In this document: positions 45,376 through 54,043 of the stretch, piece after piece
How the letters are laid out: the number at the start of each line of letters is the position of its first letter
How positions within the stretch are numbered: position 1 is the first letter of the stretch
Source: Solirubrobacteraceae bacterium
GTDB lineage: Bacteria > Actinomycetota > Thermoleophilia > Solirubrobacterales > Solirubrobacteraceae
Reading direction: 5' to 3'
DNA: 64,000 bases
Assembly (NCBI GenBank): GCA_025449845.1
Contig: JANWIP010000029.1
Coordinates: 1-64,000 of the forward strand
Notes under the pieces: generated by a model
The model's input: only the letters and a program-made list of their open reading frames with translations
Told to the model about the DNA's origin: nothing
The model's database searches: none
Made by a program: the position numbers and the translations under genes

Positions 45376-46448
45376 CAGGCCGCCTCCTCGCGGTCGTGGG
45401 TATGAATACGAATCGTCTGCGCAACCCGCTCGCCAGTAGGCGTGAGGGTCCAGGCGTTGGGCTCACCCTTCAGGTGCCCCTCCCCCGTGTTCGCTGCAAG
45501 CCCCAAGCGCTCCAGACGCGCGAGGAGCTTTGAAATCTGGCCCTGGTCAGACACCCCCGCGTGCTCGCCGACACCGCGGTTGGAGACCCCCGGCCGCGCA
45601 CCAATGACTTCGAGCACCCGGATGGTGCGATAGGTCAAACGCATCGGGATCCCCGCCAACGGATCGCCATGCTCACCCTCTCCCCGCACACCCCCCGCAT
45701 CGCTGAGATCGGCGGCGGCCTTGGTGTCCTTGCGTGCCGCAGGCCGCACCGCACCATGCGCGGCACGCTCGTGCTCTTTACGCGCCGCCGCAGGACCCAC
45801 GTAGGGCAGCACGATCAGCCCCATCAAATCCCCCATCAGACCAGTGAGCGGCTCACTGTCGCGGCGTAACAGCCGCGCGTAGACCAACGCGAAACCAGCT
45901 CCCACGAGACCCTCTGCTGTCAGCGACGGACACTCAGCACCGCGCCGGCTCTCACCACGCCCCTCGTCCACGAACACCGCGAGACCCGCAAGGATCTCTT
46001 CACGACGCTCCAACACCGCCTGCGAACCACGCAACGCCTGCACCACACACACCCGCGCCAACACCGGCTCACGATCAAAGAACGACAAGATCGCCCACAA
46101 CCCACCACGCAGCCGCTCACGCCACACAAGCCCATCCAGCCCCACCGCGGCGACCTCCGCACGGACGCTCTCGACAACGCTCTCGAGCGCCGCGAGCAGA
46201 CATTCCTCACGGTTGGCGAACAGTTCATAGAACGTCCGTCGCGAAACCCGCGCGCGGTGCGTGATATGCGCCACCGTCGCCTGCGAATAACCAAGCTCCT
46301 CGACCACACGCACAGCCGCAGCCAACAACCGCGACCGCTGAATCTCCGCGACATGCGGATGCGGGATCCCATCGCCACCCGGCAACACACCCGAGGCACC
46401 CGGCGCCTGGCCAGCACCCCTCGCGCGTATACCCGTACGCGAGGCCAT
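45375..46448 (-). CDS. TetR-family regulator fused to a second winged-helix domain
   Basis: A 357-residue regulator. Residues about 36-85 are a TetR helix-turn-helix (VVEELGYSQATVAHITHRAR, VSRRTFYELF). A TetR-like helical ligand domain spans about 90-225. After a disordered charged linker, residues about 275-345 form a MarR-like winged helix (TIRVLEVIGARPGVSNRGVG, QGQISKLLARLERLGL). Having two DNA-binding domains in one chain is unusual. The gene overlaps the propeller gene, so it probably controls its own operon through the palindrome at 46545-46571. The ATG at 46448 was chosen; the alternative is 46466. Confidence 0.78.
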   Translation of the reverse strand: MASRTGIRARGAGQAPGASGVLPGGDGIPHPHVAEIQRSRLLAAAVRVVEELGYSQATVAHITHRARVSRRTFYELFANREECLLAALESVVESVRAEVAAVGLDGLVWRERLRGGLWAILSFFDREPVLARVCVVQALRGSQAVLERREEILAGLAVFVDEGRGESRRGAECPSLTAEGLVGAGFALVYARLLRRDSEPLTGLMGDLMGLIVLPYVGPAAARKEHERAAHGAVRPAARKDTKAAADLSDAGGVRGEGEHGDPLAGIPMRLTYRTIRVLEVIGARPGVSNRGVGEHAGVSDQGQISKLLARLERLGLAANTGEGHLKGEPNAWTLTPTGERVAQTIRIHTHDREEAA

Positions 46449-46522
46449 CAGGCGGCCCTCCCACACAGGGCACGGCCCGAAAGCCGACCGGAACTACCCC
46501 CTAGAGAGCCAGACCCCGGCCA

Positions 46523-46546
46523 AGAGAGAGAGAGAGAGAGAGAGAG
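46523..46546 (+). repeat. (AG)12 microsatellite
   Basis: Twelve AG dinucleotides run directly into the left arm of the palindrome at 46545. Such tracts are rare in GC-rich bacterial DNA and prone to slippage. Its place about 75 bases upstream of the regulator start could change promoter spacing between cells. Confidence 0.9.
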
Positions 46547-46571
46547 ATGCGTCAGTGATGCTGACGCATCT
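46545..46571. promoter_or_regulatory. Perfect palindromic operator candidate for the TetR-type regulator
   Basis: AGATGCGTCAG and CTGACGCATCT are perfect 11-base inverted arms around the spacer TGATG, 97-123 bases upstream of the regulator ATG. The size and symmetry are those of TetR-family operators. No stable terminator-like T run follows, which favours a protein site over a terminator. Confidence 0.6.
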
Positions 46572-46947
46572 AGTAACAGCCCCCAAAGGAGCCACAACCA
46601 GTCCCGGCACGCCTGTCCTAAACGAACTCACGCGAAACACATCTCCCTCATCGCTCGGCCCAGCACCTCTCCCAAAAACAATCCCCTGCAAGCTTGCAAT
46701 CGATCCAGAAGACCCATCCCAAACCAAACCTATTTACGCCGGCAACCCCAACGGGGACACCAAGACAAGGACACTATACACATAACCCTGACCCAATTGC
46801 AACCCACAACAAGAAACGTCACCCACAAACAAAGACAAACACGCCCAGGCTCCCCCTTGGACCGGACGGAGACCCTCCCTGGATCGCGCGGACCCCTCGC
46901 ACCGACGATGAGCGGCGCAACATCCGGAGGAGCGTGAACAACACAGA
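46572..46947. other. Intergenic region between the regulator operon and the flippase gene
   Basis: These 376 bases are AT-richer than their surroundings and hold no open frame with a family match. They lie upstream of the TetR-type operon (minus) and downstream of the flippase gene (minus), so part must carry the operon's promoter. A clean consensus promoter was not seen. Confidence 0.5.
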
Positions 46948-48411
46948 TCAGGCCAACGCCTTGCGCCGCAACAGCACGCGCACATCATCAGGCTCCAGCG
47001 CGCGCAGGCCGAAGAGCAGCGCCGGATAGCACACACAGGCCGCGACGATCAGCAGCGCCAGCGAGGCGCCGGCAGCCTCAAGCGCGGCCAGCACGCCGCC
47101 CAGCAGCGCCGCGGCCACGACCGTGCGGCCGATGCGCCCGATGCCCGGGCGGCGCAACTCGAGCGTGCCCATGATCAGCCTGAGGCTCGCTCCGAACACC
47201 ACGATCTCGGTGATCAGCGTCATCCAGGCGGCGCCCATGAAACCCACCAGCGGGACGAAGATGAAATTGCCGATCAGATTGACGACCAATGCGCTGAGAC
47301 TGATACGCAAGAGACGCTTCTGCTGGCCCATCACGATCAGCAGGTTGCCGTTGAGGTAGCCGAAGCAGATGAAGACGAAGGCGGCGCCCAGCACCGGCAG
47401 CGCGGGGGCCGCGTCAACGAAGTTGGGGCCAAAGATGAGACGCACGATCTGGGTGGAGGCGACGCAGGAGAACGCCAATGCGCCCAACGAGGTGATCGCC
47501 ATGAACTCAGCGGCCAGCCGGACGGTGCGCAGCATCCGTTCGCGGTCGTGGGGCCAGGCGGCGGCGATGATCGGCGCGAGCGTCGTCAGCACCGAGACGG
47601 GAATGAAGTGCGACTGATCGAGCACGCCGTACACCGCCCCGTACAGGCCGGCCGAGCGCGAGCCGGCGATCACGTAGACGATCACCTGATCGATGCGCGC
47701 GTAACAGATGACCAGCACGCCCGAGAGTCCCAACGGCATACCCACGCGCAACAGCGTCCCCACGTGCTGGCGGGTGGGTCTGAGCCACTGCCCCACCACG
47801 CGACGTCCGGCAAACATCTGCACGACCGAGCCGACGGAGTTGGTGACCGCCATCGCGATCGCCAACACGATCATGCTGCCCCCGCCATTGCTGCCGCCGT
47901 CCAGGAAGATGATGATGACCGCCCCGCCCCACAGCACACTCCTGAGAGTCAGTATCAACATTGGCACGAAGTTGCGCACGCGCAACTGGAAGACCATGCT
48001 GAGCACGCTCACGCCGCTGAAGGGCATCGAGATGATCAGGATCAACCCGGCGACGAGCATCTGCTGAGTGCTGTGCAGCAGCCAGATGGCCCCGGCAGCG
48101 ACCAATACGACGGGTCCGATCATGATCAGGCGCAGCGCCAGCATCGAGCCAAGCCACTCCATCTCACGCTCCGGCTCGCGTGAGGCTTCGCGTATGACCA
48201 CGCCCTCCATGCCGAAGTTCAGCAGATAGCCGACCAACCCAAGGACGACGAAGATGGTCGACCACTGCCCGTAGCGCGCGTCGCCCAAGGTCCTTGCCAG
48301 TAACCCGGTGACAACCACGCCAAGCGCGAGGTTGAGCACGCGCGCGACGATCTGAATGAGTACATCGTGAGCGGCGCGTTGCCGGGTGGCTTGACTTGCG
48401 ACGGACGGCAT
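46948..48411 (-). CDS. Polysaccharide flippase (Wzx/MurJ-like, MOP superfamily)
   Basis: A 487-residue membrane protein with about fourteen hydrophobic segments. The N-terminal VLIQIVARVLNLALGVVVTG and LLARTLGDARYGQWSTIFVV are typical of lipid-linked oligosaccharide flippases; conserved positive residues sit in several loops. It would carry undecaprenyl-linked repeat units across the membrane for the polymerase at 30484. It is divergent from the first DegT aminotransferase with 51 bases between starts. Confidence 0.87.
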   Translation of the reverse strand: MPSVASQATRQRAAHDVLIQIVARVLNLALGVVVTGLLARTLGDARYGQWSTIFVVLGLVGYLLNFGMEGVVIREASREPEREMEWLGSMLALRLIMIGPVVLVAAGAIWLLHSTQQMLVAGLILIISMPFSGVSVLSMVFQLRVRNFVPMLILTLRSVLWGGAVIIIFLDGGSNGGGSMIVLAIAMAVTNSVGSVVQMFAGRRVVGQWLRPTRQHVGTLLRVGMPLGLSGVLVICYARIDQVIVYVIAGSRSAGLYGAVYGVLDQSHFIPVSVLTTLAPIIAAAWPHDRERMLRTVRLAAEFMAITSLGALAFSCVASTQIVRLIFGPNFVDAAPALPVLGAAFVFICFGYLNGNLLIVMGQQKRLLRISLSALVVNLIGNFIFVPLVGFMGAAWMTLITEIVVFGASLRLIMGTLELRRPGIGRIGRTVVAAALLGGVLAALEAAGASLALLIVAACVCYPALLFGLRALEPDDVRVLLRRKALA

Positions 48412-48462
48412 CGGGGCGCGACGCTCCTCGTTCCAGGGGGACTCAAAGATAACCTGTGCGCG

Positions 48463-49617
48463 ATGGCGGTCACCGAAACATTCCCGGAGCTGCCCCTGTT
48501 CGACCTGCGCCTGGAGCAGTCAGACCTAGACGCCGTCGCACAGACGTTGCGCTCGGGCTGGCTGACGATGGGCCCACGCACAGCCGCATTCGAGGAGGCA
48601 TTCGCGGCTCAGCTGGGTGCACGCCACGCGGTGGCCGTATCGAGCTGCACGGCAGCGCTGCACCTGGCCTACCTGGCAGCCGGCGTTGGGCCAGGCGATG
48701 AGGTGATCGTGCCTTCGTTCACCTTTGCGGCAACCGCCAATGCGGTGCTGTACTGCGGAGCCACGCCGGTGTTCGCCGAGATCGTCTCGCGCGAGCGTCC
48801 CGATCTGGACCCCGAGGACGTGGAGCGGCGCATCACGCCGAAGACCAAGGCCGTATGCGTGGTCCACTATGCCGGCTATCCCGCCGCCGTGGACCGCCTG
48901 AGCGAGCTGTGCGACGCGCATGGGCTGGCGCTGATCGAGGACGTCGCGCACGCCCCCAGCGCGACGCTGCACGGCCGCAAGCTCGGCACGTGGGGCCTGG
49001 CGGGTGCCTTCAGCTTCTTCTCGAACAAGATCCTCTCCGTCGGCGAGGGGGGTCTGCTGTGCACCGACAGCGATGAGGTCGCCGCGCTGGCGCGCTCACG
49101 CCGCTCACACGCGATGACCAGCGGCACCTGGGATCGCCATCGCGGTCGCACCGACACCTACGACGTGGTGGCGCTCGGCTACAACTACCGCTTGGATGAG
49201 CCGCGCTCGGCGCTGCTGCTCTCGCGCCTTGAGCGCCTGGAGCAGGACATCGCCCGCCGCCGCGAACTGACGCTGCGCTACCGCGGCCTGCTGGCACAGA
49301 TCCCCGGCCTGATCGTGCCCTACGCCGACAGCGACGTGCCCGAGTCCTCGTGCTACGTGATGCCAGTGCTGCTTGAGCGCGAGGGCGGCCAGAGCGAGGT
49401 CGCACGCCGAATGCGCGAGCGGGGCATCCAGACGAGCATCTTCTACCCCGCGGTACACCGCTTCAGCGCCTACCGTGAGCGCTTCCCCGATGTGACGTTG
49501 CCGATCACCGAGCTGGCCGCGCATACCGAGCTGACGCTGCCGCTGTTTGGGCATATGACCAACGAGGACCAGGATCGCGTCGCCGCGGCACTCGCCGAGG
49601 CGGTGGCGGCGACATGA
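48463..49617 (+). CDS. DegT/DnrJ/EryC1 aminotransferase, copy 1
   Basis: A 384-residue PLP-dependent sugar aminotransferase. Family marks are SGWLTMGPRTAAFEEAFAAQ, VSSCTAALHLAYLAAGVGPG, DEVIVPSFTFAATANAV, LIEDVAHAPSA, and the PLP lysine in FSFFSNKILSVGEGG. It adds an amino group to a keto-sugar nucleotide. The ATG at 48463 starts the conserved region; the frame upstream lacks it. A tandem paralogue follows 55 bases later, so two amino sugars, or two positions on one sugar, may be made. Confidence 0.9.
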   Translation: MAVTETFPELPLFDLRLEQSDLDAVAQTLRSGWLTMGPRTAAFEEAFAAQLGARHAVAVSSCTAALHLAYLAAGVGPGDEVIVPSFTFAATANAVLYCGATPVFAEIVSRERPDLDPEDVERRITPKTKAVCVVHYAGYPAAVDRLSELCDAHGLALIEDVAHAPSATLHGRKLGTWGLAGAFSFFSNKILSVGEGGLLCTDSDEVAALARSRRSHAMTSGTWDRHRGRTDTYDVVALGYNYRLDEPRSALLLSRLERLEQDIARRRELTLRYRGLLAQIPGLIVPYADSDVPESSCYVMPVLLEREGGQSEVARRMRERGIQTSIFYPAVHRFSAYRERFPDVTLPITELAAHTELTLPLFGHMTNEDQDRVAAALAEAVAAT

Positions 49618-49672
49618 AGGGCACCTTCGCCCTCCCGACGGCGGCCGGCCGTTGCGCATGGAGGACGGCTTT

Positions 49673-50818
49673 ATGAACGACTGGCGCGTGCCGCTGACGG
49701 ACATCGCCGTGACCGAGGAGGACGTCGAGGCGGTGCTTGAGTGCCTGCGCGAGGGCTGGCTGACGATGGGCCCGCGCACGCGCACCTTCGAGCAGGAGTT
49801 GGCACGGCGCATCGGCACGCCGCACGCCGTGACGGTGTCAAGCGGCACCGCCGCCCTGCACTTGGCCTGCCAGGCCGCGGGCCTAGGACCGGGCGATGAG
49901 ATGATCGTGCCCGCCTTCACGTTCGTGGCCAGCGCCAGCGCCGCGCGCTTCGTAGGCGCCGAGCCGGTGCTGTGCGACGTGCTCGGTCCGCACGACCTCA
50001 ACATCGACGTGGAGGATGTGGCGCGGCGCATCACCCCGCGAACGCGTGCCGTGATGGCGGTGCACTTCTGCGGCTATGCCGCCGATGTGCTGGCGCTAAG
50101 AGAGTTGTGCGATGAGCACGAGCTGATCCTGATCGAGGACTGCGCGGAGGCGATCGGGGCACGCGTCGAGGAGAGCGGCAGGCAGGTGGGCACCGTGGGC
50201 GAGCTGGGGGCCTTCAGCTTCTTCTCAAAGAATCAATTGTGCGTCGGCGAGGGTGGCATGGTGAGCACCGCCGACGAGGAGCTGGCCGAGCGCGTGCGCC
50301 TGCTGCGCTCACACGCCTTGACCAGCGGCACCTGGGACCGCCACCGTGGCCACGATCCCGTGTATGACATCGTCGATATCGGCTTCAACTTTCGTATCGA
50401 CGAGCCACGCGCGGCTCTGGGGCTCAGCCGCATGCAGCGTTTGGACGCCGACATCGAGGCACGGCGCACGGTCGTGCGCGCCTACCGCGAGCGCCTTGCC
50501 GAGGTGCCGGGACTAGAGATGCCTTGGGACGACCAGGCGGTGGAGCTCAGCACCCACTTCGCCGTTCCCGTGCTGCTCAGTGACCGCGAGGCGCGCGACC
50601 GTTTCCGCGAGGACCTGAAGGCGGGCGGCGTGCAGACGACGTGGTATCCGGCACTGCATACCTTCAGCGAGTACCGCCAGTCCGCGCCTCCGGAGGGACT
50701 GCCGCGTTCCCTGGAAGTCGCCGAGCGCCACTGCATGCTGCCGCTTAGCGCCACCATGAACGAGGCCGACATCGATGCGGTGCTCGAAACGGTGCTCTCG
50801 TGCGTCAGCCGGGTGTGA
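49673..50818 (+). CDS. DegT/DnrJ/EryC1 aminotransferase, copy 2
   Basis: A 381-residue paralogue of the upstream gene with the same blocks: EGWLTMGPRTRTFEQELARR, VSSGTAALHLACQAAGLGPG, LIEDCAEAIGA, and PLP lysine in FSFFSKNQLCVGEGG. The ATG at 49673 has GGAGGA seven bases before it and is the preferred start. The copies differ in substrate-contacting loops (AHAPSA versus AEAIGA), so they probably use different keto-sugars rather than being redundant. Confidence 0.9.
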   Translation: MNDWRVPLTDIAVTEEDVEAVLECLREGWLTMGPRTRTFEQELARRIGTPHAVTVSSGTAALHLACQAAGLGPGDEMIVPAFTFVASASAARFVGAEPVLCDVLGPHDLNIDVEDVARRITPRTRAVMAVHFCGYAADVLALRELCDEHELILIEDCAEAIGARVEESGRQVGTVGELGAFSFFSKNQLCVGEGGMVSTADEELAERVRLLRSHALTSGTWDRHRGHDPVYDIVDIGFNFRIDEPRAALGLSRMQRLDADIEARRTVVRAYRERLAEVPGLEMPWDDQAVELSTHFAVPVLLSDREARDRFREDLKAGGVQTTWYPALHTFSEYRQSAPPEGLPRSLEVAERHCMLPLSATMNEADIDAVLETVLSCVSRV

Positions 50819-50873
50819 CGCGGCCAAGAGCACGGTCGGAAGCTGGGTTGCAAATACGGTGGACCCCGGCGGT

Positions 50874-50924
50874 CAGAGCACACAGCCCAGATAGGTCCCC
50901 CATGAACAGAGCACAGCCCGGATA
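50874..50924 (+). repeat. Direct repeat ahead of the FkbM gene
   Basis: CAGAGCACACAGCCCAGATA (50874-50893) recurs as CAGAGCACAGCCCGGATA (50907-50924), separated by 13 bases and ending just before the ATG at 50927. It could be an operator pair or a simple local duplication. Confidence 0.6.
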
Positions 50925-50926
50925 AG

Positions 50927-51646
50927 ATGACGGCCGTGGCGAGAGGATGGGATGGGCTAATTGGTCGGCTGAGTCGCGCCATCACGCAGCGAGCAAATGC
51001 GTGGAGGCTGTCGCGGACGCTGCGGACCGCGCCGCGCGAAGACCTTGCCTGTATCGGAAGCACCTACGGTGCGTGGACGATTCCCACGGGAGCCCTCACG
51101 AAGGACTCAGTGTGTTATCTGGCCGGCCTCGGCGAGGACGCCTCGTTTGACCTGGGCTTGATCGAGCGCTTCGGCTGCACCGTGCATGCCTTCGATCCGG
51201 TGCCGGAGGCTGCGCGCTACGCCAGCAAGATCACGGCGAGCGAGTCACACTTTCACTTCCATCCGTTTGGACTGTGGTCCTCAGATGGAACCCTGCGCTT
51301 CTACGAGAATGCCGAGCCCGGTTTCGTGTCGCGCTCGGCAACCAACATGCACGGCACCGGAGGCTACTCCGAGGCGCAGGTGCGATCGGTTGGATCGTTG
51401 ATGGCGGAATTGGGCGATGAGCGCGTGGACCTGCTGAAACTCAGCGTGGAGGGCTCGGAGTACGAGATCCTCGGCGATCTGCTCGCCAAGCACCTACCCG
51501 TGGGGGTGCTGTGCGTCGAGTTCGCCCAGCCGGCGCCACTGACACAGATCCGCCGGCAGATTCAGGCCCTGGAAGAGGGCGGCTATCAACTGGTGCGCGC
51601 GTCGCTGCCGCCATTCAACTGGAAGCTCACCTTCTGCTCGCAGTAG
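50927..51646 (+). CDS. FkbM-family methyltransferase
   Basis: A 239-residue SAM-dependent methyltransferase. The SAM site region reads VCYLAGLGEDASFDLGLIER, then CTVHAFDPVPEAARYA. The FkbM-typical LGDERVDLLKLSVEGSEYEI and LCVEF follow. Proteins of this family O-methylate sugars and polyketides, and in polysaccharide loci usually cap or decorate sugars. The 3' end overlaps the convergent DUF2334 gene by 20 bases. It is shorter than many FkbM proteins but keeps the core. Confidence 0.8.
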   Translation: MTAVARGWDGLIGRLSRAITQRANAWRLSRTLRTAPREDLACIGSTYGAWTIPTGALTKDSVCYLAGLGEDASFDLGLIERFGCTVHAFDPVPEAARYASKITASESHFHFHPFGLWSSDGTLRFYENAEPGFVSRSATNMHGTGGYSEAQVRSVGSLMAELGDERVDLLKLSVEGSEYEILGDLLAKHLPVGVLCVEFAQPAPLTQIRRQIQALEEGGYQLVRASLPPFNWKLTFCSQ

Positions 51647-52673
51647 TAGGCGCGGCGCTGCGGCGCACCGCCGCGAGGAAATCCTGCCAGGAGGCCGCGT
51701 AAGGAGCGATCAGCGCAGCCAGCCGCTCCAGCTGCTCCCAGCCCTCCTCGGACTCCCAGCCCCAGTGCAAGGCGATCGGTGCCCACAGTCCGCATTCCTG
51801 ATCGATCAGCCGCTGCGCCGCCGGCAAGACCTCGCGGGCGCGGCCATAGAGCGGGAAGTAGGAAGGTAGGTAGACGGCCTCCCCGCGCCACATCGGAGTG
51901 CGATGAAAACCGATCTGGCCGATTGACTCGGGGCCCCCACAGACGACCGCGAAGCGCTGCGCCAACGCGTCGTACTGAGCTGCGTCGAAGCGATTGAAAG
52001 GGGGCACGAAGATCTCGCTGTCAACCCCAAGCTGCGCCAGCTCGGCGAGCGCCTCATCAAGCAGCGCAGCGGTAGCGGCCGGCCCGAGGCCGCAGAGCTC
52101 GCTGTGACGGCGGGGCGAGGGAAAACGCGTGCGGTGATCGCGCCCATGCAGGGCAAAGTCCACGCCCTCGCCGGCGGCCAGCTCTGCGAGCAGCGCTCGC
52201 TCGCCGTCGTCCAGCGCCCGCCAGCGCCGCTCGGCAGGATCCATGGGGGCATGGCTGACGCGAGGCGGCACAGCCACCAGATAAGGCACTCCAGCCGCGG
52301 CCATGATCGTATGGAAGCGGCGATAGCCCTCCGTGCCATAGCGCTCGGGCTGATCCCAGGCGAGGTAGTGAGGGAACTCGTCCACGCGCACCAAAAAGCG
52401 CGGGGGTCCCAGTGCCGCCTGCGCCCCGAGCGCCGCACGGCGGGCGCCAATGAGCGGAGCGGCCACTGCGCGCTCGTAGTCCAGGCGATCCAGCTTGCGC
52501 AGCACCTGCTGGGCAAATCGCCGCGGGCGCCGGGGAATCGGCCGGCCGCTCACGGCCGCACTCATGGCGTGCGTGCGCAGCACATCCCCGGGCTCCAGCA
52601 TGCCGGCGGTGAGCTCCGCATCGAGCAGCAGCCGCGCGCTGCGCAGCTCATCCCGTCGGGGATCGTGACCCAC
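51627..52673 (-). CDS. Polysaccharide deacetylase-like protein (DUF2334)
   Basis: A 348-residue protein from GTG 52673 (a TTG at 52760 would give 377 residues; neither has a strong ribosome binding site). The core resembles the NodB/DUF2334 deacetylase fold: RFLVRVDEFPHY supplies the acidic metal residues, DFALHGRDHRTRF the histidine pair, and SEIFVPPFNRFDAAQ the later motif. It could remove acetyl groups from an amino sugar of the glycan. No signal peptide is visible, so it may act on precursors inside the cell. Confidence 0.7.
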   Translation of the reverse strand: MGHDPRRDELRSARLLLDAELTAGMLEPGDVLRTHAMSAAVSGRPIPRRPRRFAQQVLRKLDRLDYERAVAAPLIGARRAALGAQAALGPPRFLVRVDEFPHYLAWDQPERYGTEGYRRFHTIMAAAGVPYLVAVPPRVSHAPMDPAERRWRALDDGERALLAELAAGEGVDFALHGRDHRTRFPSPRRHSELCGLGPAATAALLDEALAELAQLGVDSEIFVPPFNRFDAAQYDALAQRFAVVCGGPESIGQIGFHRTPMWRGEAVYLPSYFPLYGRAREVLPAAQRLIDQECGLWAPIALHWGWESEEGWEQLERLAALIAPYAASWQDFLAAVRRSAAPTTASRR

Positions 52674-52771
52674 GGCTGCGAGCGTATCCGAATCAATTGG
52701 GGTTTGATCCGGGAGACGGGCGGCTAGGCTACACAGATCCTTCGGAACTTCCCCCTCCAAACCGACGACGC

Positions 52772-53953
52772 ATGAAGATCGTCAGTGTTATGACAACCTC
52801 CTCTCGTGGAGGCGCCGAGTTTGCTGCCGTGGAGATGCTGGATGCTCTGATTGATCGTGGTCATGAGGCGGTGATGCTGAGCGACCAGCCGCGCATCGGG
52901 CGCGACACACGTGTGCAGGTACGTCCTGTGGAAATCGGAGCCAAGCTCTCCAAGACGAGCTACGCGCAGCTGGCTGCGATGTGGGTTCCCTACCTGCGGC
53001 GTTTACGCGAGGTGCTGGAGCAGGAGTGGCCCTACGACGTGCTGCTGGTTCACTACAAGAAGGAGCAGCTGATGGCGCACTGGCTGCCCGAGCGCCTGCG
53101 CGCGACGCTCGTGTGGGCCGAGTGGGGGCCCGTGCCCTTCCCGCTGCGCCGCGGGGTGCCACGGCGGATGTATGTGAAGGCATCCGAGGATGCTGCGGCG
53201 ATCATGGCCGTCTCAGCGGGTACCAAGGAGTCGGTCAGAGCGGTGGGCGTGCCAGCAGAGCGGATTGAGGTGGTGCCCAATGTGCTGCGCACCGATGAGA
53301 TCGCTCCGACTGCGGAGGGCCGCGCACGGGTGCGCGCCGAACTCGGCATCCCCGACCACGCCTTCGTGGTGGGCTGCATCTCGCGCTTTCATCACAAGAA
53401 GCGCAACGACGTCGTCGTAGAGGCGGTCAAGCTGCTTGACGAGCGCGTACACCTTGTGCTGGCGGGCGACGGCGAAACGGAGAGCGAACTACGCGCGCTG
53501 GCGGAGCCGCTGAATGGCAGAGCGCATTTTCTGCCGACCCCCGGCGCAAACGTGGCCGAAGTGCTCTCGGCCTTTGACGTATCGGTCTTCTGCCCCAGTC
53601 CCACCGAGGGCGCCCCGCGCGCGGTGATCCTGGGAATGCTGGCCGAACGACCCTGCCTGGCGACGGGCGCCGAGGGCGTGGCCGACATGATCTTTCCGGG
53701 GATCGGGGCCATCACAGAGCCCGAGAACGACCCGCAGGCGCTGGCCGATGTGGTGAAGCCCTACCTGGACGATCCCGCACGCGTGGCCCGCGAGGGTGCG
53801 CAGGCGCGCCAGCAGGCCGTGGACACCTACGACGCGCGCGTCGTGGCGGAGCGAATCGAGCGCATGTGGCAGGCGGCCGGAGCGGGCGGCTCATCCAACG
53901 GCGCCGGCGGACAGCACGCCGGAGCCGGTGCGGAGCGCGTCAGGCCCGGCTGA
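52772..53953 (+). CDS. GT4-family glycosyltransferase (paralogue of the gene at 61019)
   Basis: A 393-residue GT-B transferase. It starts MKIVSVMTTSSRGGAEFAAV. The middle segment VWAEWGPVPFPLRRGVPRRM and the helix before VPAERIEVVPN are shared closely with the protein at 61019-62158. The donor half has FVVGCISRFHHKKRNDVVVE and FCPSPTEGAPRAVILGMLAE. The tail is Ala/Gly-rich and runs into the DNA repeats at 53943. The ATG at 52772 starts the fold. It is divergent from the deacetylase-like gene. Confidence 0.85.
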   Translation: MKIVSVMTTSSRGGAEFAAVEMLDALIDRGHEAVMLSDQPRIGRDTRVQVRPVEIGAKLSKTSYAQLAAMWVPYLRRLREVLEQEWPYDVLLVHYKKEQLMAHWLPERLRATLVWAEWGPVPFPLRRGVPRRMYVKASEDAAAIMAVSAGTKESVRAVGVPAERIEVVPNVLRTDEIAPTAEGRARVRAELGIPDHAFVVGCISRFHHKKRNDVVVEAVKLLDERVHLVLAGDGETESELRALAEPLNGRAHFLPTPGANVAEVLSAFDVSVFCPSPTEGAPRAVILGMLAERPCLATGAEGVADMIFPGIGAITEPENDPQALADVVKPYLDDPARVAREGAQARQQAVDTYDARVVAERIERMWQAAGAGGSSNGAGGQHAGAGAERVRPG

Positions 53954-54043
53954 CGATCCGCCGCAACCAGCGCGGAGCCCGACGGGCCCGGCTGACCATC
54001 CGCCGCAACCAGCGCGGAGCGAAGCCCCCTCAGGCCCGGCTGA
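53943..54043. repeat. GC-rich tandem repeats, period 42-48 bases
   Basis: GGCCCGGCTGAC begins units at 53943, 53985 and 54033, and the first two are followed by a shared CATCCGCCGCAACC-type segment with GCGCGGAGC. They include the stop codon of the upstream GT4 gene and the last codons of the convergent gene, so the duplication shaped both gene ends. Confidence 0.75.
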
